The notes below the pieces were generated by a model that saw nothing but the letters and a program-made list of their open reading frames with translations, made no database searches and was not told the origin of the DNA. Below are positions 1-7,753 of a stretch of 64,000 bases of DNA, in pieces. Origin of the DNA: Acidimicrobiales bacterium (GTDB lineage: Bacteria > Actinomycetota > Acidimicrobiia > Acidimicrobiales > JACCXE01); assembly GCA_035546775.1 (NCBI GenBank), contig DASZWD010000057.1, positions 1 through 64,000 on the forward strand, given 5' to 3'. The position numbers and the translations under genes are program-made. Positions within the stretch are counted from its first letter, which is position 1, and the number at the start of each line of letters is the position of its first letter.

Positions 1-1194
1 TTAGCCGAGTCGCTCAATAATCGTGGCGTTCGCCATGCCGCCGCCTTCGCACATGGTGAGCAGGCCGTAGCGGCCGTTGGTGCGCTCGAGCTCGTTGAGC
101 AGCGTCGCCAGGAGCTTGGTGCCGGAGCAGCCGAGCGGGTGACCCAGCGCAATGGCGCCGCCGTTGGGGTTGACCTTGGCCGGGTCGACGGTCGGGAACT
201 CCTTGAACCAGGCGAGGGGCACCGAGGCGAACGCCTCGTTGATCTCGAACAGGTCGATGTCCTCGATCTTGAGGCCGGAGCGGGCGATGACCTTCTCGGT
301 GGCCGGGATCGGGCCGGTGAGCATCGTGATCGGGTCGACGCCGGCGAGGGCGAAGGTGTGGAAGCGGGCGCGCGCCTTGAGACCGAGCGCCGCGGCCTTC
401 TCTTCGCTCATGATCAGCGCGGCCGACGCGCCGTCGGCGATCTGCGAGCTGTTACCGGCCGTGATCTTGCCGTCGGGCTTGAACGCCGGCTTGAGGGCGG
501 CGAGCGACTCGGCGGTGGTGCCGGGGCGGATGCCCTCGTCGCGGGTGTGGAGTTCGCCGAGGTCGTTGACCTTTCCGCTGTCGCGGTCGAGCACCTTGGC
601 CTGTACCGGGATGATCTCGTTGTCGAAGCGGCCCTCGTTGGCGGCGCGCTCGGCGCGCTGCTGGCTTTCGGCACCGAAGGCGTCGAGCTCTTCGCGGGAG
701 ATGCCCCACTTGTCGGCGATCATGTCGGCGCCGATGCCCTGGGGCACGAGGCCGCCGGCCGGCGCGTAGCGGGCCATGACGGAGGGGCCGAAGGGGATCG
801 AGCCGGGGGTGATCGACGCGCCCATCGGGGTGGTCGACATGACCTCGACGCCGGCGGCGACGGCGATGTCATAGGCGCCGGAGATGACGCCCTGGGCGGC
901 GAAGTGGGCCGCTTGCTGCGACGAACCGCACTGGCGGTCGACGGAGGTGGCGGGCACCGACTCGGGCCAGCCGGCGCCGAGCACGGCGTTGCGGCCGATG
1001 TTGAGGCCCTGGCTGCCGACCTGCATGACGCAACCCATGATCACGTCGTCGACCAGGCCCGGGTCGAGGTTGTTGCGCTCGGCGAGCGCCTTGAGCACTT
1101 CGGCGGCGAGGTCGGTGGGGTGCCACCCGGACAGACGTCCATTTCGCTTGCCGCCCGCGGTGCGGACGGCGTCGACGATAACGGCGTTGGGCAT
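1..1194 (-). CDS. Acetyl-CoA acyltransferase (thiolase)
   Basis: Complete 397-residue thiolase, the usual family length. It catalyses thiolytic cleavage or condensation of acyl-CoA in the cytosol, most likely the last step of beta-oxidation. The nucleophilic Cys is C89 in DRQCGSSQQA, the catalytic His is H352 in GHPLGCSG, and the second Cys is C382 in CEGGGMA. The ATG follows an AGGAGG ribosome site by about 5 nt. The gene is divergent from an acyl-CoA synthetase across a short region holding a palindrome, so the two are probably co-regulated for fatty-acid or side-chain degradation. Substrate chain length cannot be read from the sequence; the gene could serve sterol side-chain or general fatty-acid oxidation. 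Confidence 0.93.
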   Translation of the reverse strand: MPNAVIVDAVRTAGGKRNGRLSGWHPTDLAAEVLKALAERNNLDPGLVDDVIMGCVMQVGSQGLNIGRNAVLGAGWPESVPATSVDRQCGSSQQAAHFAAQGVISGAYDIAVAAGVEVMSTTPMGASITPGSIPFGPSVMARYAPAGGLVPQGIGADMIADKWGISREELDAFGAESQQRAERAANEGRFDNEIIPVQAKVLDRDSGKVNDLGELHTRDEGIRPGTTAESLAALKPAFKPDGKITAGNSSQIADGASAALIMSEEKAAALGLKARARFHTFALAGVDPITMLTGPIPATEKVIARSGLKIEDIDLFEINEAFASVPLAWFKEFPTVDPAKVNPNGGAIALGHPLGCSGTKLLATLLNELERTNGRYGLLTMCEGGGMANATIIERLG

Positions 1195-1222
1195 TGAAGC
1201 CTCCTAGAACGTGTTTCTCAGA

Positions 1223-1242
1223 ACTTGACTGAGCGGTCAAGT
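1223..1242. promoter_or_regulatory. Palindromic operator candidate between thiolase and acyl-CoA synthetase genes
   Basis: ACTTGAC and GTCAAGT form a perfect 7-bp inverted repeat around TGAGCG. The site overlaps a TTGACT sequence usable as a -35 element and lies between the two divergent start codons. Size and position fit a TetR-type repressor site controlling both lipid genes. The regulator is unknown and the call is inferential. Confidence 0.5.
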
Positions 1243-1310
1243 CTCGCGGTTTGACCGCCGCGATAGCAACCCGGGCCAGACCCCCGGTAATTCCCATATT
1301 GTCCGGCGCC

Positions 1311-2855
1311 GTGGACGTTCTCGCTATGCACACCGCCGCCGACCCGGACAAGACCGCCGTCATCGACGGCGAGCGGGTCATGAACCGGCGGGAGTTCAAC
1401 ACGCTGGTCAACCAGTACGCCGACGTGCTGCTCGGCGCTGGCGTGCGCGCCGGCGAGAAGGTGCTGTGGGTCGGGCAGAACTCCCTCGAGGTCGTCGCCA
1501 TCAATCACGCGGCCCGCAAAGTGGGCGCGGTGTGCGTGCCGATGAACTACCGGCTGGCGCCCGACGAGGCGCAGTACGTCATCGACAACTGCGACGCCGT
1601 CGTCGTGCTGTTCGACATCGAGCAGACGGACCAGCTGGCCACGATCGTCGAGGACTGCAACCGCGTGCGCGCCTGGTACTGCTTCCGCTCTCAGGGCCAG
1701 GCACCGGCGTGGTCGCAGGACTTCGACGCGCTGGCCGCCGCGGCGTCGACGGATGAGCCGGTGCCGGTCGGCGAAGACGAGACGGCGGGCACGACGATGA
1801 TCTATACGTCGGGCACGACCGGCAAGCCGAAGGGCACGGTGCGGCGCACCGAGGCGAGCAAGCACACCGGCGACCTCATCGGGATGCTCGGCTGGGGTCC
1901 TGACGACGTGTACCTCTCGACCGGTCCGCTGTACCACTCGGCACCGCTGGGCTTCATGATGGTGGTGCAGCAACTCGGCGGCTCGGTCGTCGTGCAGCGC
2001 CATTTCGACCCTGAGGAATGGCTGGCGCTCGTCGAAAAGCACAAGGTGACGACGACGTTCTCGGCGCCGACGCCGGTGCGCCGCGCCGTGGACCTGCCGC
2101 TCGAGACGATCAAGCAGTACGACTGCTCCTCGATGCGGGTGCTGCTGGCCAACGCCGCGCCGTGGGCCTTCGAGCTGAAGAAGAAGTACATCGAGCGCAT
2201 CGACGACAAGTCGCTGTTCGAGATCTACGGCTCGACGGAACTGGGCGTCAACACGATCCTGCTGCCCGACGAGCAAATGCGAAAGCCCGGTTCGTGCGGC
2301 CGGCCGGCGCCGGGTGTCGACATCAAGCTGTTCGACGACGACGGCAACGAGGTGACCGAGCCGATGGTGCCCGGCGAACTCTTCGTGCTCAGCGACGCCA
2401 CCTTCGCCACCTATTACAAGGACCCGGACAAGTACGAGAAGGGCAAGCGGCCCGACGGCTACATGTCCGTCGGCGACATCGCCTACCGCGACGACGAAGG
2501 CTTCTATTACATCTGCGACCGCAAGAACGACATGATCATCTCGGGCGGCGTGAACATCTATCCCGCCGAGATCGAAGCGGTCCTCATCGCCCACCCGGAC
2601 ATCGCGGATGCCGCGGTGTTCGGCATCCCCGACGACGAGTGGGGCGAAGCGGTGCACTGCGTCGTCACTACCTACGACGGCAGCGACGTCGACCAAGCGG
2701 AACTCGAGGCGTTCTGCCGCGAGCACCTCGCGGGCTACAAGGTGCCGCGCTCGCACGCGTCGATGAAAGAGATCCCGCGCAGCGCGTCGGGCAAGATCCT
2801 CAAGCGCGAACTGCGCGAGCCGTACTGGGAGGGCCGGTCATCGCGCGTGGGGTAG
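1311..2855 (+). CDS. Long-chain fatty-acyl-CoA synthetase-like AMP-binding enzyme
   Basis: Adenylate-forming enzyme of about 514 residues that would activate a carboxylic acid to acyl-AMP and then acyl-CoA. Visible motifs are the P-loop TSGTTGKPKG (from about 1807), the YGSTE motif (about 2227), the hinge region around GDIAYRDDEGF and DRKNDMI, and the C-terminal PRSASGKILKR with the catalytic Lys. I prefer the GTG at 1311 because TATTGT lies 8 nt upstream, matching the leaderless pattern of neighbouring genes; a TTG at 1251 and an ATG at 1326 are in frame. It is divergent from the thiolase, consistent with a fatty-acid or similar acid degradation role. The acid substrate is not determined. 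Confidence 0.85.
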   Translation: MDVLAMHTAADPDKTAVIDGERVMNRREFNTLVNQYADVLLGAGVRAGEKVLWVGQNSLEVVAINHAARKVGAVCVPMNYRLAPDEAQYVIDNCDAVVVLFDIEQTDQLATIVEDCNRVRAWYCFRSQGQAPAWSQDFDALAAAASTDEPVPVGEDETAGTTMIYTSGTTGKPKGTVRRTEASKHTGDLIGMLGWGPDDVYLSTGPLYHSAPLGFMMVVQQLGGSVVVQRHFDPEEWLALVEKHKVTTTFSAPTPVRRAVDLPLETIKQYDCSSMRVLLANAAPWAFELKKKYIERIDDKSLFEIYGSTELGVNTILLPDEQMRKPGSCGRPAPGVDIKLFDDDGNEVTEPMVPGELFVLSDATFATYYKDPDKYEKGKRPDGYMSVGDIAYRDDEGFYYICDRKNDMIISGGVNIYPAEIEAVLIAHPDIADAAVFGIPDDEWGEAVHCVVTTYDGSDVDQAELEAFCREHLAGYKVPRSHASMKEIPRSASGKILKRELREPYWEGRSSRVG

Positions 2856-2971
2856 TCGGCGGTCCCGCCGACGACGACCCGGGATGGCCGAGCGGGCGGA
2901 GCCTCGTCGCGCTGCTCGTACCGTCAGTCGCGCAACGACGCGCACGCGGCTCGGCGGACGGTCTCGTCGTT

Positions 2972-3418
2972 ATGCGCCAGGTCTTTCTGTCGTTCGTCAC
3001 CGCGGTCCTGTTGTTTCAGGTCGTCCTGGTTGTGATCGGAACGACGCCCGACGTCGCGCCTCGCCCGGGGCTGGCGGTCGCCTTCTTGGGCCTCGGCGTG
3101 CTCATGGTCTTCGTGGTCTCACCGACCGTGCAACGCGGTGCGGCGCTCGACGGCACGAATGCATCCACGCTGGCGGCGTCGTATCGGACGCGGTTCTTCT
3201 TGCGTCTGGCCTTCGCCGAGGCCGCAGCGCTGCTCGGCTTCGTGGCGTTCTTCGTTGCCAACGTTTGGTGGGTGTATCCCGCGTCGCTCGTATCGACGTT
3301 CATCGGGTTCGCCCGGTTGGCGCCGACGAAGGCGCACCTGGCGGCGGACCAGCGCGAGCTGCAGGCACGCGGCTGCACGCTGACAGTCACGCGCGCCCTG
3401 CGGGGTCTCAACCCGTGA
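2972..3418 (+). CDS. Small four-helix membrane protein, function unknown
   Basis: A 148-residue protein with four predicted membrane segments at roughly residues 5-23, 33-50, 76-95 and 98-116, and a short charged C-terminus. I do not recognise a family. The stop overlaps the GTG of the next gene (GTGA, 3415-3418), so the two are probably translationally coupled. The ATG is the only good start after the upstream synthetase gene. Between 2856 and 2971 I see no gene. Confidence 0.65.
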   Translation: MRQVFLSFVTAVLLFQVVLVVIGTTPDVAPRPGLAVAFLGLGVLMVFVVSPTVQRGAALDGTNASTLAASYRTRFFLRLAFAEAAALLGFVAFFVANVWWVYPASLVSTFIGFARLAPTKAHLAADQRELQARGCTLTVTRALRGLNP

Positions 3419-4011
3419 TTGAGGTCTTCGCCGACGTCTGGTGCCCGTTTGCCTATGTCGGTCTGCAGATCGTGCGGGCGCGGCGCGACGAGTTCGCTCC
3501 GGACGTGGCGATTCACGTGCGGGCGTGGCCCCTCGAGTTGGTCAACGGCGCGCCAATGGACGTGGGCAAGACGACGCGCAACGTCGCGGCGTTGCGTCAG
3601 CAACTCGACGTCGGTCTGTTCGCAGGCTTCGACCCCGCGCACTTCCCTACGACGACGCTGCCCGCGCTCGCGGCGGCCGCGGCGGCGACGCGAGCCGGAC
3701 ACGGTGAAGCGGCCAGCTTCCGCCTGCGGGAGGCCCTGTGGGAGGAAGGTCGCGACATCGGCGACGAAGCGCAAGCCGCGATGCTCGCCGCCGAGTTCGG
3801 CGCCGAGATCACCGCCGCCGATCGCCAGTCAGTGCTCGACGACTGGCACGAGGGTCAACAGCGCGGCGTGCAGGGGTCGCCGCACTTCTTCTGCGGCGGC
3901 AACGACGTGTTCTGCCCCAGCCTGGCGCTGGCGCGCGACGACGACGGTGTGCTGCACGTGGCGCCCGACCCGTCGCGGCTCGAAGCGTTCCTCAGTTCCT
4001 GTTGGTCCTGA
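3415..4011 (+). CDS. DsbA-family thioredoxin-fold protein
   Basis: A 198-residue DsbA/FrnE-like protein starting with beta strand VIEVFADVWCPFAYVG, a WCPF motif with a single N-terminal active-site Cys. The middle is helical and the C-terminal part has the QGSPHFF cis-Pro-like segment followed by FCGGNDVFCP. There is no signal peptide, so it is probably cytosolic. Relatives include disulfide oxidoreductases and 2-hydroxychromene-2-carboxylate isomerases; with only one Cys in the active-site motif, classical dithiol chemistry is doubtful. The GTG start overlaps the preceding TGA by 3 nt, implying coupling to the membrane protein gene. Confidence 0.75.
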   Translation: MIEVFADVWCPFAYVGLQIVRARRDEFAPDVAIHVRAWPLELVNGAPMDVGKTTRNVAALRQQLDVGLFAGFDPAHFPTTTLPALAAAAAATRAGHGEAASFRLREALWEEGRDIGDEAQAAMLAAEFGAEITAADRQSVLDDWHEGQQRGVQGSPHFFCGGNDVFCPSLALARDDDGVLHVAPDPSRLEAFLSSCWS

Positions 4012-4012
4012 G

Positions 4013-4068
4013 ACGCGACGGTGCGCCGGGCCCGTACTGGCACCCGGCGCACCACGCTTGTGTCGCGT
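4013..4068. terminator. Bidirectional stem-loop terminator between convergent genes
   Basis: GGTGCGCCGGG (4020-4030) pairs perfectly with CCCGGCGCACC (4043-4053). Outside it ACGCGAC (4013-4019) pairs with GTCGCGT (4062-4068). The structure fills the gap between the stop of the DsbA-like gene and the stop of the convergent 49-residue gene, as expected of a shared terminator. There is no strong T-run. Confidence 0.6.
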
Positions 4069-4071
4069 TGG

Positions 4072-4221
4072 TTAGACGCTACGACTTCGGAAAATGCTGT
4101 AGCCGCCGGGACCGACCAGGCAGGCCACGATGAACAGGATGATGCCGAAGAGGATCTGACCCTGGATCACCTGCACGACACCGGCGATTGCGATTGCCAC
4201 AGCGATGAGCCACAGAAGCAT
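4072..4221 (-). CDS. 49-residue hydrophobic membrane protein (GPGGYS motif)
   Basis: Small gene encoding MLLWLIAVAIAIAG through to GPGGYSIFRSRSV and a TAA stop. It has one or two membrane segments (residues 2-17 and 23-38) and ends in a basic tail. AAGGAG lies 6 nt before the ATG, supporting translation. Small hydrophobic proteins with a GPGG motif occur widely in actinobacteria, often without known function. The gene stands alone between the convergent DsbA-like gene and the divergent thioesterase gene. Confidence 0.75.
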   Translation of the reverse strand: MLLWLIAVAIAIAGVVQVIQGQILFGIILFIVACLVGPGGYSIFRSRSV

Positions 4222-4288
4222 TGCGGTTCTCCTTCGAACTTGGTGTGAGTAAGTGATTGCCCTCGCGCTTCGTGGTTAACCGCGCCTG

Positions 4289-4723
4289 ATGCGCAAGACT
4301 CCGCCCATGGGCAAGGACATGGATCGGTGGTTGGGCGACGGCGGCATGCCCGTCATCGCCGCGATCGGCGGCAGCATCGACGAATACGGCGAAGGTTGGT
4401 GCGCCGGCACGTGGACCCCGACGAAGATGGCGTGCAACCCCCACGACGGCGTGCAAGCGGGCGTGTACGCGGTGATGCTCGACGCCGCGATGAACTTCGC
4501 CATCAACGCGTCGCTCGAGGGCAAGGACCGCACGCGCGCGACGCTCGAGATGAAGACCGACTGCATGAAAGGCGCGGTCCTCGGCGAGAAGCTCACCGTG
4601 CGCGGTTCGCTCGACCGGATGACGAAGGTGATCGCGTTCTCTTCGGCCGAGATCCGCAACGAGAAGGACGAACTGATCTGCCGGTCGACGGGCACGTTCA
4701 TGATCCATCGCGCCGATGGGTGA
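4289..4723 (+). CDS. PaaI-type hotdog-fold acyl-CoA thioesterase
   Basis: A 144-residue single hotdog-domain protein. The central helix segment HDGVQAGVYAVMLDAAM carries the Asp expected of PaaI-type thioesterases, followed by the beta-sheet segments ATLEMKTDCMKGAVLGEKL and RGSLDRMTKVIAFSSAEI. Such enzymes hydrolyse acyl- or aryl-CoA thioesters in the cytosol. Its end overlaps the start of the epoxide hydrolase gene by 8 bp, so the two form an operon. An in-frame ATG at 4307 is an alternative start. The CoA substrate is unknown. Confidence 0.75.
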   Translation: MRKTPPMGKDMDRWLGDGGMPVIAAIGGSIDEYGEGWCAGTWTPTKMACNPHDGVQAGVYAVMLDAAMNFAINASLEGKDRTRATLEMKTDCMKGAVLGEKLTVRGSLDRMTKVIAFSSAEIRNEKDELICRSTGTFMIHRADG

Positions 4724-5837
4724 AGTAACCCCGTTCGCGGTCGACATCGCCGCCGAACAGATCGAGGACCTGCAACAGCGCCTGCGCAACACGCGCTTTC
4801 CCGAACCCGAAACGGTCGACGACTGGGAACAGGGCGTGCCGCTGCAGTACGTGCAGGACCTGTGCACCTACTGGGCCGACACATACGACTGGCCCGCACG
4901 CCAAGCGCAGCTCAACCGCTTCCCCCAGTTCACGACGCAACTCGACGACCTCGATATTCACTTCATCCACGCGCGCTCGCCGCATGACGGCGCGCTGCCG
5001 CTGGTGATGACGCACGGCTGGCCGGGTTCGATCGTCGAGTTCATGAAGGTGATCGAGCCGCTGACGAACCCCGACGACCCGGCCGACGCGTTCCACGTGG
5101 TGTGCCCGTCGCTGCCGGGCTACGGCTGGTCGGACAAGCCGTCGACCACCGGTTGGAACACGCAGCACATCTCCAGGGCGTGGACCGAGTTGATGGCGCG
5201 CCTGGGCTACGACCGCTACGTCGCCCAGGGCGGCGACTGGGGCTCGGCGGTCACGCTCGGCATCGGCGCGATCGACAAGGAGCACTGCGCCGCGGTGCAC
5301 ACCAACATGATCATCGCCCCGCCGTCCAAGGAGATGCGCGAGGACTTGACCGAGGCCGAGCAGCAGGCGCTGGCCGACTACGCCTACCACCAGCGCTGGG
5401 GCATGGGGTACTCGACGCAGCAGTCGACGCGTCCCCAGACGCTCGGGTATTCGTTGGTCGACTCGCCGGCGGGACAGCTGGCGTGGATCGTCGAGAAGTT
5501 CTGGCAGTGGACCGACTGCGACGGCCATCCCGAGAACGTGCTGACGCGCGACGAGATGCTCGACAACGTGATGCTGTACTGGCTGCCCGGCACGGGGGCG
5601 TCGAGTGGGCGGCTGTACTGGGAAAGCTTCAACAACCGCACGTTCGAGCCGGTCCAGGTGCCGGTGTGCGTGTCGGTGTTCCCCAAGGAGATCTTCCGCG
5701 CCTCGCGGCGGTTCGCCGAGCCGCTCTACGACATCCGCTACTGGAACGAGCTCGACAAGGGCGGTCACTTCGCCGCCTTCGAGCAGCCGGATCTGTTCGT
5801 CGACGAACTGCGCACCGCGTTCCGCCAGTTCCGCTAG
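4716..5837 (+). CDS. Epoxide hydrolase with EHN N-terminal domain
   Basis: A 373-residue alpha/beta-hydrolase of the microsomal-type epoxide hydrolase family. The N-terminal EHN lid domain (about residues 3-110) begins TPFAVDIAAEQIEDL. HGWPGS at 100-105 forms the oxyanion region, D174 in GGDWGS is the nucleophile and H351 in KGGHFAAFEQP the general base. It would convert an epoxide to a diol. It is coupled to the upstream thioesterase by an 8-bp overlap. The window has a second, different epoxide-hydrolase-like gene at 23834, so epoxide handling is duplicated here. Confidence 0.9.
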   Translation: MGEVTPFAVDIAAEQIEDLQQRLRNTRFPEPETVDDWEQGVPLQYVQDLCTYWADTYDWPARQAQLNRFPQFTTQLDDLDIHFIHARSPHDGALPLVMTHGWPGSIVEFMKVIEPLTNPDDPADAFHVVCPSLPGYGWSDKPSTTGWNTQHISRAWTELMARLGYDRYVAQGGDWGSAVTLGIGAIDKEHCAAVHTNMIIAPPSKEMREDLTEAEQQALADYAYHQRWGMGYSTQQSTRPQTLGYSLVDSPAGQLAWIVEKFWQWTDCDGHPENVLTRDEMLDNVMLYWLPGTGASSGRLYWESFNNRTFEPVQVPVCVSVFPKEIFRASRRFAEPLYDIRYWNELDKGGHFAAFEQPDLFVDELRTAFRQFR

Positions 5838-5873
5838 GCGACCCCGTTACACCCCGTCGATAGGGTCGGGGGC

Positions 5874-6584
5874 ATGGAATCTTCTTTGAACGAGAAGATC
5901 GTGAGCAGAGTCCAAGCGCTGCTCGCCAAGGCAGAGTCGACTACGTACCCCGAGGAAGCCGAGGCGCTCGTCGCCAAAGCGCAGGAGTTGATGGCGCGTT
6001 ACGCCATCGGGGACGCGGTGGCCCAGCAGCGTCGCGCGTCCGGTGCGCGCCCCGCGATGCGCACGCTCAAGGTCGAGGCGCCGTATGCCCGCGCCAAGAT
6101 CTCGCTGCTCACCCAGATCGGCCACGCCAACGTCGTGCAGGTGGTGTTCAACGGCATGTTCGAGGCGACCCTGTTCGGCTTCGACGCCGACCTCGAGGTG
6201 GTCGAGCTGTTGTTCGCGTCGCTGCTGGTGCAGGCGACCTCCGCGATGCTGCGCGTGCCGCGCGAGAACACCGGCGGCCAGGTCAAGGCGTTCCGCCACG
6301 CCTTCCTGATCGCATACGCGCGGCGCATCGGTGAGCGCCTGCGCGAGGCGCGCGCCGCCGCGCAAGGCGAGGCCGAGTCCGATCTCGGGGTCGCCTTGGT
6401 GCCGCTGTTCGAAGCGCGCCGCGCCGCCATCGACGCGCGCGTGCACGAGGAGTTCCCGCACCTGTCGACGCAGCGGACGTCGGTCAGCCATTACGGCGGG
6501 TACGGCGCCGGCCGTGCGGCGGCCGATCGCGCCAACATCGGCACCAAGGGATTGCGTGGGACCGGCCGAGCTCTCGCGCGCTGA
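5874..6584 (+). CDS. DUF2786 domain protein
   Basis: A 236-residue protein whose N-terminus (NEKIVSRVQALLAKAEST, then EEAEALVAKAQELMARYAI) is the DUF2786 signature, a short helical domain of unknown function. The rest is mixed helix and contains a low-complexity Ala/Arg stretch. TAGGGT at 5861-5866, 7 nt before the ATG, suggests a leaderless transcript. The 3' end overlaps the YcaQ-like gene by 29 bp, which implies joint expression and perhaps a role linked to DNA repair; that link is inferred from position only. Confidence 0.8.
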   Translation: MESSLNEKIVSRVQALLAKAESTTYPEEAEALVAKAQELMARYAIGDAVAQQRRASGARPAMRTLKVEAPYARAKISLLTQIGHANVVQVVFNGMFEATLFGFDADLEVVELLFASLLVQATSAMLRVPRENTGGQVKAFRHAFLIAYARRIGERLREARAAAQGEAESDLGVALVPLFEARRAAIDARVHEEFPHLSTQRTSVSHYGGYGAGRAAADRANIGTKGLRGTGRALAR

Positions 6585-7737
6585 GGCGCGGCGCATCACG
6601 CTCGCCGCGCAGGGCCTAGCCAAGCCGCGCCCGAAGAAGGCCACGGCCAAGCACCTCCTGGGCGTGGTCGACACCCTCGGCGGCGTGCAGGTCGACACCG
6701 TCAACGTGATGGCGCGCGCCCACCTCATGACGCTGTTCTCGCGCGTCGGTCCCTTCGACGAGCACGTGCTGCACCAGCTGTGGCAACCGGGCGGTGGGTT
6801 GATCGAGTACTGGATGCACGGCACGTCGCTCATGCGGTACGACACCTGGCCGCTGTTCGCCTGGCGCATGCGTTCTGACCGCAAGCGCCACGTCGTCGAT
6901 CAAGCCGGCGACGCCGAGGCGCTCAAGCATCTGCAGCGCGAGGTCGACCTGCGGGGCGAGGTCACCGCCGGCGAACTCGAGATCCGCACCAAGCCGAAAG
7001 AACCGTGGTGGGACTGGACGATCACCAAGTCGCGCCTCGAGTATCTGGTGCAGACGGGCACGATCGCGCCGGGGCGCAAACCGAACTTCGAGCGCACCTA
7101 CCTGTCGCTGTTCGAGGCGCTGCCCGACGACATCGTGGCCGCCCGCGACGCCATCGACACCGACGAGGCGCGGCGGCGCAGCATCTTGCTGGCGGCACGC
7201 GCCCTCGGGGTGGCGCGGCAGAAAGACCTCACCTTCTACGTGTGGATGCAGGCGGCCCAGGCCCGACCCGTCATCGGGCAGCTCGTGGCCGACGGCGAAC
7301 TGATCGAGGTGCAGGTCGAGGGGTTGAAGGGGCCGTGGTACCTCCATCCCGCCGCGGCCACGCCGCGCAACGTGAGCGCCGCCGCCCTCGTCAACCCGTT
7401 CGACCCCGTGATGTGGCGCCGCGACCGCCTCGTCGACCTGTTCGGCTTCGACTACGTGCTCGAGATCTTCGTGCCCGAAGCCAAGCGCGTGTTCGGCTAC
7501 TACGTCCTGCCGTTCCTGCTCGGCGAGGACTTCGTCGCCCGCGTCGATCTCAAGGCCGATCGCAAGGCCAAAGCGTTGCTGGTGCAGGCGAGCTACGCCG
7601 AATTCGGCATCGATCTCGACGAAGTCGTACCGGCGTTGGCGCACGAATTGCGGGAAATCGCCCGCTGGCAGGGCCTGGACGATGTGGTCGTAAAGGAGAA
7701 AGGGGACTTGGCAAAACGTTTAGCCGTGGGTATCTGA
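6556..7737 (+). CDS. YcaQ/AlkX-type winged-helix DNA glycosylase
   Basis: A 393-residue protein of the HTH_42 superfamily, whose studied members (E. coli YcaQ, Streptomyces AlkZ) unhook interstrand crosslinks and remove bulky alkyl adducts. The catalytic region near residue 42 reads GGVQVDTVNVMARAH, a Gln-hydrophobic-Asp motif as in YcaQ rather than Gln-hydrophobic-Gln as in AlkZ. Winged-helix segments follow, with FDPVMWRRDRL and GYYVLPFLLGE in the C-terminal half, typical of the family. The GTG start lies inside the end of the DUF2786 gene (29-bp overlap). Probable role: repair of alkylated DNA. Confidence 0.85.
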   Translation: MGPAELSRAEARRITLAAQGLAKPRPKKATAKHLLGVVDTLGGVQVDTVNVMARAHLMTLFSRVGPFDEHVLHQLWQPGGGLIEYWMHGTSLMRYDTWPLFAWRMRSDRKRHVVDQAGDAEALKHLQREVDLRGEVTAGELEIRTKPKEPWWDWTITKSRLEYLVQTGTIAPGRKPNFERTYLSLFEALPDDIVAARDAIDTDEARRRSILLAARALGVARQKDLTFYVWMQAAQARPVIGQLVADGELIEVQVEGLKGPWYLHPAAATPRNVSAAALVNPFDPVMWRRDRLVDLFGFDYVLEIFVPEAKRVFGYYVLPFLLGEDFVARVDLKADRKAKALLVQASYAEFGIDLDEVVPALAHELREIARWQGLDDVVVKEKGDLAKRLAVGI

Positions 7738-7753
7738 CCTAGCGTGGACTCCG

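Noticed and set aside
1218-2756. Long reading frame on the minus strand opposite the acyl-CoA synthetase
   Set aside because: Arg/His/Val-rich composition and no family motif; it is the antisense shadow of a well-supported gene in GC-rich DNA.
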